Source: an uncultured Clostridia bacterium (GTDB lineage Bacteria; Bacillota; Clostridia; Oscillospirales; Acutalibacteraceae). Taken from it: a stretch of 64,000 nucleotides of DNA. A model generated the notes under the pieces. It saw nothing but the letters and a program-made list of their open reading frames with translations. It ran no database searches and was not told the origin of the DNA. The stretch covers positions 124,001 to 188,000 of the forward strand of contig CANQJS010000001.1 in NCBI GenBank assembly GCA_947624285.1. The letters are read 5' to 3'. Each line of letters starts with the position of its first letter. The stretch's first letter is position 1. Positions 36,785 through 44,708 of the stretch are shown piece after piece. The position numbers were made by a program, and so were the translations under genes.

Positions 36785-37477
36785 GTGGTAAGGATCAGCA
36801 CAAAAGAAGTGATAGATGTTTTGCCATACGGTGAGGACAAGGCGATTATCGTTGAAAAAAAGCCGATAGCGATGACTACAAAATTCAAAGCGGCATACAG
36901 CGTTGTTGACTTCAACAAAAAAACGAAAGAGGTTTTAACAAAAAACGCTTATCTGCTGAAAAAATTCGGACCGTCGTTTAAGGAAATAAGCGAAACGATA
37001 CCGAATTTCGTTCAATGCGACGCAGGAATTTTGTACGACAGGCGCATTCTTGTGATTTACCCCAACGGCGAGGCCGGTATATTTGACCGAGAGGGAAATC
37101 TTTCTTGGAGCGGTTATTTTCAGTACCACGGCAAAACAGTTTACCGGCTTGCACTTGACGGAAAATATTTCTGGTCGGTCTGCCCGGGAGAAGGCTGTGT
37201 TATACGATATTCCTGCCAAACCATGCAGGTAGATTTGAGAATAGGCGGAAAGGAAGCGCGGACATTTGTAAATCCCACTCACATTTCCACCGATGGGCAA
37301 AATATATATGTTTGTTCACATTCAAACAAGGTGAGAAAAATCGACGGAGTAAACTTCACCGTAAGCGATTATCTGCGATTTGACGAGCCTGTTTACGAAT
37401 ATCACCGCTTCGGCAATTTTTCCGTGGCGGTGCTTGCCGGCGGAACTTATTTAATGAAAGAGGAAACGCAGAGTTGA
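36785..37477 (+). CDS. Protein of unknown function after rex
   Basis: Unrecognised 230-aa soluble protein. It has no signal peptide or membrane helix. Repeated short strand motifs (AGIFDREGNLSWSGYFQY, LALDGKYFWSVCPGEGCVI, ISTDGQNIYVCSHSNKVRKI) give a beta-propeller-like pattern, perhaps half a propeller. The start is GTG 36785, with GGAGG nine bases upstream and four bases after the rex stop, so it belongs to the acn-icd-rex operon. Function cannot be assigned. Confidence 0.65.
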   Translation: MVRISTKEVIDVLPYGEDKAIIVEKKPIAMTTKFKAAYSVVDFNKKTKEVLTKNAYLLKKFGPSFKEISETIPNFVQCDAGILYDRRILVIYPNGEAGIFDREGNLSWSGYFQYHGKTVYRLALDGKYFWSVCPGEGCVIRYSCQTMQVDLRIGGKEARTFVNPTHISTDGQNIYVCSHSNKVRKIDGVNFTVSDYLRFDEPVYEYHRFGNFSVAVLAGGTYLMKEETQS

Positions 37478-37486
37478 CTTTATATT

Positions 37487-37521
37487 AAAAAGGCGTTGAG
37501 CTAATCGCTCAACGCCTTTTT
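37487..37521. terminator. Bidirectional terminator
   Basis: AAAAAGGCGTTGAGC, loop TAATC, GCTCAACGCCTTTTT: ten-bp GC stem with A and T flanks, between the convergent acn operon and the 5'-nucleotidase gene. Confidence 0.92.
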
Positions 37522-37540
37522 GTTCATTTCAAGCGCATTT

Positions 37541-39925
37541 TTAGGCGCGCTCGCCCGACTTTCTTTTACGAATCAAAACGAATACTCCGGCAAGCAAAAT
37601 CGAAGCGAAAATCGCGGACACGGTTATATAAGCCACTGTCTCGCCCGCGCCGGTATCGGGAGAAGTGCTCTCCCCTGCCGCGGTATTTTCCGATTGCTCG
37701 GTATCATCATTCGGCTTAACATCCGGCTTTTCCTGTTCGGTCTCGGTCGGCTTTATTCCCGCCATAAAATTATTAAGAGCGGTATGAAAATCGGAATACA
37801 CCGCATCGGCTTCATCCTGAGATTTAACATTTTCAAGCTTTGCGAGAGCTTCATCGGAAAGAACTTTAAGCCCCTCGATATATCCCTGCTTATCTTCATC
37901 ACTCAAATCTGTGCGCTGTAAAATCTCATTTTCGGCTTCAACAACATCCTGAGCGATTTCGGCAACTGTTTTCTGAGCTGAAAATGCGGGCTCGCTCACA
38001 TTATTCTCATCAACAAGAAATCCGAGTCTGTAATAGCCTTCTTTGGTCGTTACGGTGCCTGAGCCTGAATAATTGTTGACATAAACGGGTTGACCGTCCG
38101 AAGACTGCTTTAAGAAAAGCGTGTGCGGTCCTTTTGAAAGCTCAACGGTAATGCTTCCGTCGGCATTTGTAATATACTGTGAGTAATCACCGCCGTCTAT
38201 GCTGAGATCAACGCATACATTTGCAAGCGCGCCGCCATTCTCTTTATCGGAAACGACGGGAACGGAAACTGTGTAGTATTCGGGCGACTTATCGTTAGCA
38301 ATAAGTATCCTGTTTTTGATATTCGGATAATTGAGCGGCGTACCGTCCGCGGTGAGAGAGAGGATATAATCCATAACGATCTGATCCTCACCGCCAAGCT
38401 CGCCGAGCTTTTCCGCGCCAAGCGAAATAAACGAAGAAGAAACATAGCTGTTTGTAACAAGCATAAGCTCGGTAGTCTCGTCGGCGCGGTCGAGAGCCGT
38501 GCCGTTATCAAGAATAACCTTAGTAACCTTTGAGCCGCTTTGCGCCGCGGGATCATAGGTATAAGTTAAACCGCTCACCTGCATAAAGCTGCCGCTCACC
38601 CTCTCGCGCACGATAAGACCGGTTTCGTCCTGCCCCGATGAGGTCAATCCGGATTCAAGCGCCATATAGAGCTGCGAAGGCGTTATTTTCACAACATCTA
38701 CCATATTTCCGTGGTTAAACGCGTTCAGAAGATCGCCCTTAGTAACTTTGCCTGCCGGCAGAGCGGAGGAAATGCCGCCGCCGTTTTCGAGGGCGACAAC
38801 GGGCATATCATAGCCGTTTTGCTCAGCGAAAATACCCGCGAAATCCGAAAATGCGTCTGTAACAAAATCGCCGTAGGTAGTTTCAACTATTCTTGATTCG
38901 GCGTAGTCCCAGTAAATATATCCGCCCCAAAGAGGCGTGGAGTTAACGCAAAGCTCCTGACCGAGAATTTCGGACTGAGCGGCGTTTGCTTTATCCAAAG
39001 CGGCGCGAACATTCGCCGCCGCGTCGTTGCCCGCCTGCGTAAGAGGATAACTCATAGCGGCATCGTAATCAAGAAGAGAGCCGTCGGCAGTTACGCCGCC
39101 GTTTTCAAAAGTAAGTTCAATTTGACCGAGAGCGGTAAAATTCGTTCCTGTCTGAATAACGGGAATCGAATTATCGCCGCGTACATAATCGCCTTGCTCA
39201 ACGGTGTGGCTGTGGCCGTCAACAACCGCCGCAATCTGCGAAATTTCGGAATCGGACAGCGCGCCTAAAAGATCGGCGCTCGTGTTTTCAACCGCCGCCG
39301 AATTGTCGCCCATATGAGTTATAAGCACTATCGCGTCAACAGTATCGGATATTTCGGCTATCTGCTCTTTCGCGGTTTCTATCTCATCGAGAAATTCAAC
39401 GCCCGCAAGCTTAGATGGATTTGTTGACGACGCGGTACTTACGGTAGTAAGCCCGATAAAGCCGATAGTTTTTCCGCCCGCCTCAACAACGGCGTTGCCG
39501 TCAAGCATCGGTTTGCCGTTAAGCGTAACATTTGCTCCGAGGACAGGGAAATCCGCCGCTTTCACATTTGAAAGCAGTCTGTCGCTTCCGTAATCAAATT
39601 CGTGGTTGCCCGCCGCCATAGCGTCGTAGCCCGCGGCATTCATAACATTTATAACATCCTCGCCCTGCGAAACGGTGGCAAAAGACGCGCCCTGAGTGGC
39701 GTCGCCGGCGTCAACAAGCAAAGCGTTGGGCGTTGAAGCCTTTATCGCCGCCGCCTGCTCAAGACCTATAGCCGTTTCGCTGCCGCTGACAGTTCCGTGA
39801 ATATCATTTGTGGTAAACACGGTGACGGTTACCGGCTCATCCGCCGCAAGCGCCTGAAGTGGCGCCGCAGAAAACGCGAGAAGCACGGCAAGCAGCAAAG
39901 GCATTATCTTTTTCTTTAAGCTCAA
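37541..39925 (-). CDS. Wall-anchored 5'-nucleotidase/metallophosphatase
   Basis: Secreted UshA-type hydrolase, 794 aa. After a signal peptide ending near ALAA, the metallophosphatase domain shows TTNDIHGT, DAGDATQG, AAGNHEFDYG, VLITHMGD and VDGHSHT (residues 35-240). The C-terminal nucleotidase domain follows (TTYGDFVTDAF, ENGGGISSALPAG) to about residue 540. Then an Ig-like segment, a helical FIVAR-like segment (DLSDEDKQGYIEGLKVL) and a sorting signal SPDTGAG, membrane helix and RKRK tail. SPDTG fits the (S/N)PXTG motif of clostridial class B sortases. TTG 39925 is used because AGGAG lies eight bases upstream. Likely frees nucleosides outside the cell. Confidence 0.88.
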   Translation of the reverse strand: MSLKKKIMPLLLAVLLAFSAAPLQALAADEPVTVTVFTTNDIHGTVSGSETAIGLEQAAAIKASTPNALLVDAGDATQGASFATVSQGEDVINVMNAAGYDAMAAGNHEFDYGSDRLLSNVKAADFPVLGANVTLNGKPMLDGNAVVEAGGKTIGFIGLTTVSTASSTNPSKLAGVEFLDEIETAKEQIAEISDTVDAIVLITHMGDNSAAVENTSADLLGALSDSEISQIAAVVDGHSHTVEQGDYVRGDNSIPVIQTGTNFTALGQIELTFENGGVTADGSLLDYDAAMSYPLTQAGNDAAANVRAALDKANAAQSEILGQELCVNSTPLWGGYIYWDYAESRIVETTYGDFVTDAFSDFAGIFAEQNGYDMPVVALENGGGISSALPAGKVTKGDLLNAFNHGNMVDVVKITPSQLYMALESGLTSSGQDETGLIVRERVSGSFMQVSGLTYTYDPAAQSGSKVTKVILDNGTALDRADETTELMLVTNSYVSSSFISLGAEKLGELGGEDQIVMDYILSLTADGTPLNYPNIKNRILIANDKSPEYYTVSVPVVSDKENGGALANVCVDLSIDGGDYSQYITNADGSITVELSKGPHTLFLKQSSDGQPVYVNNYSGSGTVTTKEGYYRLGFLVDENNVSEPAFSAQKTVAEIAQDVVEAENEILQRTDLSDEDKQGYIEGLKVLSDEALAKLENVKSQDEADAVYSDFHTALNNFMAGIKPTETEQEKPDVKPNDDTEQSENTAAGESTSPDTGAGETVAYITVSAIFASILLAGVFVLIRKRKSGERA

Positions 39926-39962
39926 AAAAATCACTCCTATATTTATAATTACTATAGTTAAA

Positions 39963-39991
39963 ATAATATCACCGGAAAATTAAATTGTAAA
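39963..39991 (-). promoter_or_regulatory. Promoter of the 5'-nucleotidase gene
   Basis: On the minus strand TTTACA (39991-39986), 17 bp and TATTAT (39968-39963). Confidence 0.55.
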
Positions 39992-40109
39992 GATATTTTG
40001 TAAGTTTGATTATGACATTTTAGGCATATTTGTAAAATGATTTTCTCGCAAATAAATTCCGCGCCGAATTTTGAAAACCCGTTACAGTTACTCTTTTTAT
40101 ATAAATTTT

Positions 40110-40919
40110 CTAAAATGCGGTTGTAATATTTTTCTCAAACAGGCGGTTAAACATCATATTTGATTTTTCGGTAAATTCTTTAGGCGTTGAAACGCGGCTG
40201 TTTAGCCCCGACTCTTGCCAAGTGGCGCACCATAGTAGATATGGCTCAAGCGGCAATTTATCTTTAATCATCAAGTGTATGCCGTCACGAAGAAGCAATC
40301 CATCGTCGGCGATTTTTTTACCGTCAAAATAAAGTCTTGCTCCGGTATTATACTTCATATCACAATCCATAACTATTTTGCCGTTCTGTTTTGACAGAAC
40401 AACGATTTCACCGGATACCGAGCCTGCGGAAAACATAATAAAATCGCTAAAATCAACAGGATCGCCAAGCTCTGTGCCTATCGGCTTATCTTCCCAAATT
40501 GCCTTTTCGCGTTTTAAAATATTCCAGCTTTTTAAGCATCTGTCATTAACGATACTTTTCCAGTTTTCAAGCGTGGTGCTATGTATCAAAACATCCGGCT
40601 CATTTTCTCTCAAAAACGCGTCGTTATATTTATGACCGTTGTATAATTTCTCGGCTCTGTCCAAATCTTCACGGCTGACGGATAAGCCGATATTTTTACC
40701 TCGTGCCTCATAAAAACCGATAAAATCACAAACGGACATTTCCCAACCGTCAATATTCTTATTCCTCTTAACGGTATATACGCCACATTCGTTTTTTCCG
40801 ACAGTCATTTCACAATCGCCGCTATCCGTTAAACAATATACCATTCGGCTGTCATCATAATCCCTACGGGTAAAAATGTTTGCCTCTTTTTCCGAGCATT
40901 CATCTAATCTGTATATCAT
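40110..40919 (-). CDS. Unknown protein with possible ADP-ribosyltransferase-like fold
   Basis: Unrecognised 269-aa soluble protein. Residues about 1-95 form one strand-rich module; residues about 110-250 contain DVLIHSTTLENWKSIV (near 110), KSWNILKREKA, FIMFSAGSVSGEIVV and GARLYFDGKKIADDGLLL. An H-[ST]-T followed by a helix and I..[GR].L is how KptA/DarT-like ADP-ribosyltransferase folds begin, so that fold is a guess worth testing. ATG 40919 is chosen because GGGGAG lies just upstream. It stands between the nucleotidase and mannosidase genes with no partner antitoxin gene recognised. Confidence 0.55.
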   Translation of the reverse strand: MIYRLDECSEKEANIFTRRDYDDSRMVYCLTDSGDCEMTVGKNECGVYTVKRNKNIDGWEMSVCDFIGFYEARGKNIGLSVSREDLDRAEKLYNGHKYNDAFLRENEPDVLIHSTTLENWKSIVNDRCLKSWNILKREKAIWEDKPIGTELGDPVDFSDFIMFSAGSVSGEIVVLSKQNGKIVMDCDMKYNTGARLYFDGKKIADDGLLLRDGIHLMIKDKLPLEPYLLWCATWQESGLNSRVSTPKEFTEKSNMMFNRLFEKNITTAF

Positions 40920-40982
40920 TATCACTCCCCGCATTTCAGAATTATTTTAACACATTTAACAGATAACCGTTCTGAATAGATT

Positions 40983-43900
40983 TTAATAAAACGCATTGAT
41001 TGTTTTTATCTCAAACGGGCGGAAGGTCATTTTAAGAGCATTTCCCAAAACGCAGTCTGACTGCTCCTCCTCAAGCATATTTGTTCTCACTGTTTTATTG
41101 ACCGCGCCGCTTAGCGTTACACGGCAGTTTGTGTGAGTTCCCTCTGCCTCATAAAGTCTTACTATGTAGGCGTTCTGTGCGTCCTCGCAGGGCTTCACCG
41201 TCTCAACGATTATATTCGCGCTGTCGACCTTAACAAGCTGTTCGAGCTCAAAATCACCGGCAGAAACGATGTGCGGAACATTGAGCATATACGCCGGTCT
41301 TACGACCGCTTCGGCGCTATAGCCGCAGTTGTGCGGAACAAATGAATATACACAGGCGTGGAGACCCTTATCGCCCATAATATCGGGGCGTGTTCCCCCT
41401 TTATGCAGGGAGAGCCGCAGACTTGACCCTTTGGCGGAAATACCGTACTTACAGTCGTTGAGGATACTCACGCCGTAATTCGGCTCGGAAAGGTCTGTGT
41501 ACTTATGGTTTACCACCTCAAATTTCGCTTTTTCAAGTGTGTTGTTGCGGGTAGTCGGCCGTTTGCAATTGCCGAATTGAATCTCCTGCCTTACAAAATC
41601 CTCACGGACATTTGTGTCAAAAGCGGTTTTGAGAAATCTGTGGTCATCGCGCCAATCCATTCTTGTGTCAAAACGCACCTCGGGTGAATCGGCAAAGAAG
41701 ATCATATCCTGCGAGAGCGAGGATTTTTCACTGATTTTGTATTCGCTTCTTATCACGAACGCCGCCGCGCCGTCCGAAACGACCTCTCTGCCGATAAGCG
41801 TTGCGCATTCATTGAATTTCAGCTCAAGGTCGGCGTCAACATCCCAATTATCCCAAAACGCGGGGACATCCTCCGCCATAAGGAAAGTATTTAACGCAAG
41901 CCCGTCCACAAGCTGACGGTCGACAGAACGGTCGATAAATGAAGAGATAAACCCGTTTTCGTTAAATGTAATATGAGCAAACGGCGTTGAAAGATTGTTT
42001 CCGTCATAAACAAACGGACTTTTGCTTTTCGCCATTTCATCGGTGAAATCAAGATGAACGCTTGAAAACGCGGGGACATTCACGCCTGTGATTATCAGCC
42101 TTCCTTTGCCGTCAAGGTCAGTATATCTTTGCTGAGAATATCCCTTGATGTATTTTCCGCCGAAATCGGCAAACACGGCGTCGCTTCTGTCAAACGAAAG
42201 GGTGTTGGTAACGGATATGCCGTCTCCCTTTGCCTCGGTCATTTCATCAAGCTGCTTGCTCGCGCTTTCAAGCATAGCCGACATTTCCTCTTTGCATTGC
42301 TTATGCGCGGAATTTATGCAAGTGCCGGGCAGAATATCGTGAAACTGATTTATAAGCAGTGTTTCGTAAAGGGCGTTGGTCTTATCCGGCGAACAAACAG
42401 TTTTATTTTTGACCGCGTTGCCGACCGTTAAAATTTCAAGGTCACGAAGCATCAGTTCTGCTTTTCTGTTGTTGCGCTTGATCTCGTGCTGGTTTGTAAG
42501 AGTTCCTCTATGGAGCTCAAGATAGAGCTCGCCCGAATAAATATCTGGGTCGGTCACGCTTTTTTCAAGCCGCCGCATAAAATCGCTTACGGTTATCATT
42601 TCCGCTTTGGGCACTTCGTTTAAATCCGCACAGCGGCGCGCCATCTCTATCATTTCATATTGAGGGCCTCCGCCGCCGTCGCCGTAGCCGAACGCCGCGT
42701 GGCGCATATTTGTAACGCAGGACTGCCCGCTCCTGTTAGTCTCGTTATCTACCGCTTCAATGAGGGTCTGCGGGTCGGGCCAGCAGTGAGTAATATTGAA
42801 ATGCGCAAGCACCCTCGTTCCGTCTATCCCCTGCCAAAGAAAAGTATCATAAGGAAAGCGGTTTGTATCATTCCAAGTGATTTTGGTTGTTAGAAAATAT
42901 TTTACACCAAAGCCTTTCATTATCTGGGGTATCGCCGCCGAGTAGCCGAAAGTATCCGGCAGCCAGAAACAGTCGGATGTGTAGCCGAAATGCTTTCTTG
43001 TAAAGCGCTGACCCCAAAGAAACTGCCTTACCATTGATTCGCCGGAGGTTATATTGCAGTCGCACTCCACCCAAACGGCGCCGTTCGGCTCATATCTGCT
43101 CTCGGAGATCTTCTCTTTTATCCGTTCAAAAAGCGCGGGATAATTTTTAAGTATCATATCGCTGTGGCAGGATGAGCTTTGAATAAATTTATATTCGGGA
43201 TACTGCTCCATAAGGCTGATTTGGTTTGAGTAGGTGCGGGCGCATTTCTTGACGGTTTCGCCGATATGCCATAGCCACGCCGTATCCATATGCGAATGCC
43301 CGATAATGCCGACCGTAGGCGGATTTTCTCCGTTTTTCTCGCTTAGAATTTTCTTGAGATATGGGCGCGCGCTTCTTATTGCGCTTATGAACTCGTCATA
43401 CGAAGCATCACTCGGAGAATAGAGCAGAAGCTTATGTACCTGTGTAAGCGCATTGATCGCTCTCGCTTTGAAAAAGCTGCTTTCCGGCAGAAATTCAGCA
43501 AGCTGATTGACTGTTTTAAGGTCAAAATAAAACTCTTGTATCTCATTGTTTTTTACGCATATATCAATACTGTTGTATGTAAAATCATATATTCTCTCTT
43601 CTTCGGAAAACGGGTCGCAGCCGTGATAATCATGCCCCGCGTAAAACTCTATGGCAATATCAATGATTTCGCCGGCAGAGGCGTTTTTCTTGATAAGGTC
43701 GCAATAGTGGTTTCCGTGGGAAGTAAAAACATATTTCGTTGCGAAAGTGCCGAAAGGAACGCCGTTTACCCAAAGCATACCCTCATAGCCGCCCATATCG
43801 GGGCGAATGAACAGATCCCTGCCGTCATACTCGGAAGGGACTTTATACTGCGCTTTTATCCAGCAGTAATTCCCCTCTCCTCCCCATTTGAAGCCGGGGA

Positions 43901-44066
43901 CGATATTTTCGAAAAGGCTTTCGGCGGGAATACTGTTCAGCCTTTCTTTTGTAATGTAAGCGCTTGCCTCAACGGTGGAGATTTTTTCAAAAAGATACGC
44001 GTCAAGAGTCGTTTCAAATCTTTTGAGCTTAGAAAGCATTTTATCACAGTGCGCTTTGCAGAGCAT
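40983..44066 (-). CDS. Alpha-mannosidase, glycoside hydrolase family 38
   Basis: Cytoplasmic retaining alpha-mannosidase, 1027 aa, no signal peptide. The catalytic GH38 domain opens with VGIIGHSHMDTAWLWH (zinc His/Asp, near residue 258), and continues with WVECDCNITSGESMVRQ, CFWLPDTFGYSAAIPQI (nucleophile Asp, near 385) and AAFGYGDGGGGP (near 540). The remaining half is the C-terminal beta-sandwich. The start is ATG 44066 because AGAGGTG lies five bases upstream; an upstream extension to 44114 lacks a ribosome site. Probably degrades imported mannosides from host or plant glycans; no transporter is adjacent. Confidence 0.93.
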   Translation of the reverse strand: MLCKAHCDKMLSKLKRFETTLDAYLFEKISTVEASAYITKERLNSIPAESLFENIVPGFKWGGEGNYCWIKAQYKVPSEYDGRDLFIRPDMGGYEGMLWVNGVPFGTFATKYVFTSHGNHYCDLIKKNASAGEIIDIAIEFYAGHDYHGCDPFSEEERIYDFTYNSIDICVKNNEIQEFYFDLKTVNQLAEFLPESSFFKARAINALTQVHKLLLYSPSDASYDEFISAIRSARPYLKKILSEKNGENPPTVGIIGHSHMDTAWLWHIGETVKKCARTYSNQISLMEQYPEYKFIQSSSCHSDMILKNYPALFERIKEKISESRYEPNGAVWVECDCNITSGESMVRQFLWGQRFTRKHFGYTSDCFWLPDTFGYSAAIPQIMKGFGVKYFLTTKITWNDTNRFPYDTFLWQGIDGTRVLAHFNITHCWPDPQTLIEAVDNETNRSGQSCVTNMRHAAFGYGDGGGGPQYEMIEMARRCADLNEVPKAEMITVSDFMRRLEKSVTDPDIYSGELYLELHRGTLTNQHEIKRNNRKAELMLRDLEILTVGNAVKNKTVCSPDKTNALYETLLINQFHDILPGTCINSAHKQCKEEMSAMLESASKQLDEMTEAKGDGISVTNTLSFDRSDAVFADFGGKYIKGYSQQRYTDLDGKGRLIITGVNVPAFSSVHLDFTDEMAKSKSPFVYDGNNLSTPFAHITFNENGFISSFIDRSVDRQLVDGLALNTFLMAEDVPAFWDNWDVDADLELKFNECATLIGREVVSDGAAAFVIRSEYKISEKSSLSQDMIFFADSPEVRFDTRMDWRDDHRFLKTAFDTNVREDFVRQEIQFGNCKRPTTRNNTLEKAKFEVVNHKYTDLSEPNYGVSILNDCKYGISAKGSSLRLSLHKGGTRPDIMGDKGLHACVYSFVPHNCGYSAEAVVRPAYMLNVPHIVSAGDFELEQLVKVDSANIIVETVKPCEDAQNAYIVRLYEAEGTHTNCRVTLSGAVNKTVRTNMLEEEQSDCVLGNALKMTFRPFEIKTINAFY

Positions 44067-44194
44067 AGTATCACCTCTTGAGTTGAGCATACCACAGAGA
44101 ATTATCTTTTTCAATCAAAAAAATCGCATGCTTAGATATTTTATTGTATAATTACCCTATTTTGCCAAAAAATATTATTGCGGAGGTGAGATAA

Positions 44195-44371
44195 ATGACT
44201 ACAAAAGAATTACTGTATATCGACGACGCCCTCGGGCATGAGCAGTATTTTCAAACAAAGTGCAATGAGGTGATCAATCAGCTTCAGGACAGAGATCTCA
44301 AAAATTCTGTTGAACAGATGGCTCAGAAGCACCAACAAATCTATCAGGGTTTTTACGGTTTATTAGGTTAA
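44195..44371 (+). CDS. Small spore coat-associated protein
   Basis: 58-aa protein preceded by a strong GGAGGTGAG ribosome site. It is helical and Gln-rich (MTTKELLYIDDALGHEQYFQ, NEVINQLQD, MAQKHQQIYQGFYGLL) with no signal or membrane helix. This size, composition and the position 18 bases before a CotF-type gene match the small partner genes found before cotF homologues in Clostridia. Role in the coat is inferred from context. Confidence 0.7.
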   Translation: MTTKELLYIDDALGHEQYFQTKCNEVINQLQDRDLKNSVEQMAQKHQQIYQGFYGLLG

Positions 44372-44389
44372 TTTCAAGGAGGTAATAAT

Positions 44390-44641
44390 ATGGACGACAA
44401 AAATCTTATGCAAAATATTCTTTTGCTTGAAAAGGGCGTGTGCGACCTATATATGCACGGCTCTATCGAATCATCAACGCAGAATGTTCACCAAGCGTTT
44501 AAAACGGCTCTCAACGAATCACTGAATATGCAGGATACGCTGTATTCCAAGATGTCGGCAAAGGGCTGGTATCCCGTAGAGCAGGCGGAGCAGTCGAAAA
44601 TAGAAAATCTTAAACAAAAATTCAGCTCTGCTCAAGGCTGA
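44390..44641 (+). CDS. CotF-family spore coat protein
   Basis: 83-aa coat protein of the CotF family. MDDKNLMQNILLLEKGVCDL, SSTQNVHQAFKTALNESL and the C-terminal KMSAKGWYPVEQAEQ are the conserved elements of this family, whose members end in a GWYP motif before a charged tail. Preceded by AAGGAGG. Co-transcribed with the 58-aa gene; expected to be made in the mother cell late in sporulation. The nearest upstream -10-like element is TATAAT at about 44147; no clear sigma-K site was seen. Confidence 0.85.
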   Translation: MDDKNLMQNILLLEKGVCDLYMHGSIESSTQNVHQAFKTALNESLNMQDTLYSKMSAKGWYPVEQAEQSKIENLKQKFSSAQG

Positions 44642-44652
44642 TAAAAAATAAA

Positions 44653-44703
44653 AGCCGGAGGGTGAAAGATTTAACAAAATCCTTTCCCTCCGGCTAAATA
44701 TTT
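44653..44703 (+). terminator. Hairpin after the coat operon
   Basis: AGCCGGAGGG (44653-44662) pairs with CCCTCCGGCT (44686-44695); the stem continues inward with AAAGATTT/AAATCCTTT. The T run is weak (TAAATATTT). Confidence 0.7.
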
Positions 44704-44708
44704 GATAA

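Noticed and set aside
43434..44081. 215-codon open frame antisense to the mannosidase
   Set aside because: Shadow of the GH38 gene; no ribosome site and no recognisable protein features.
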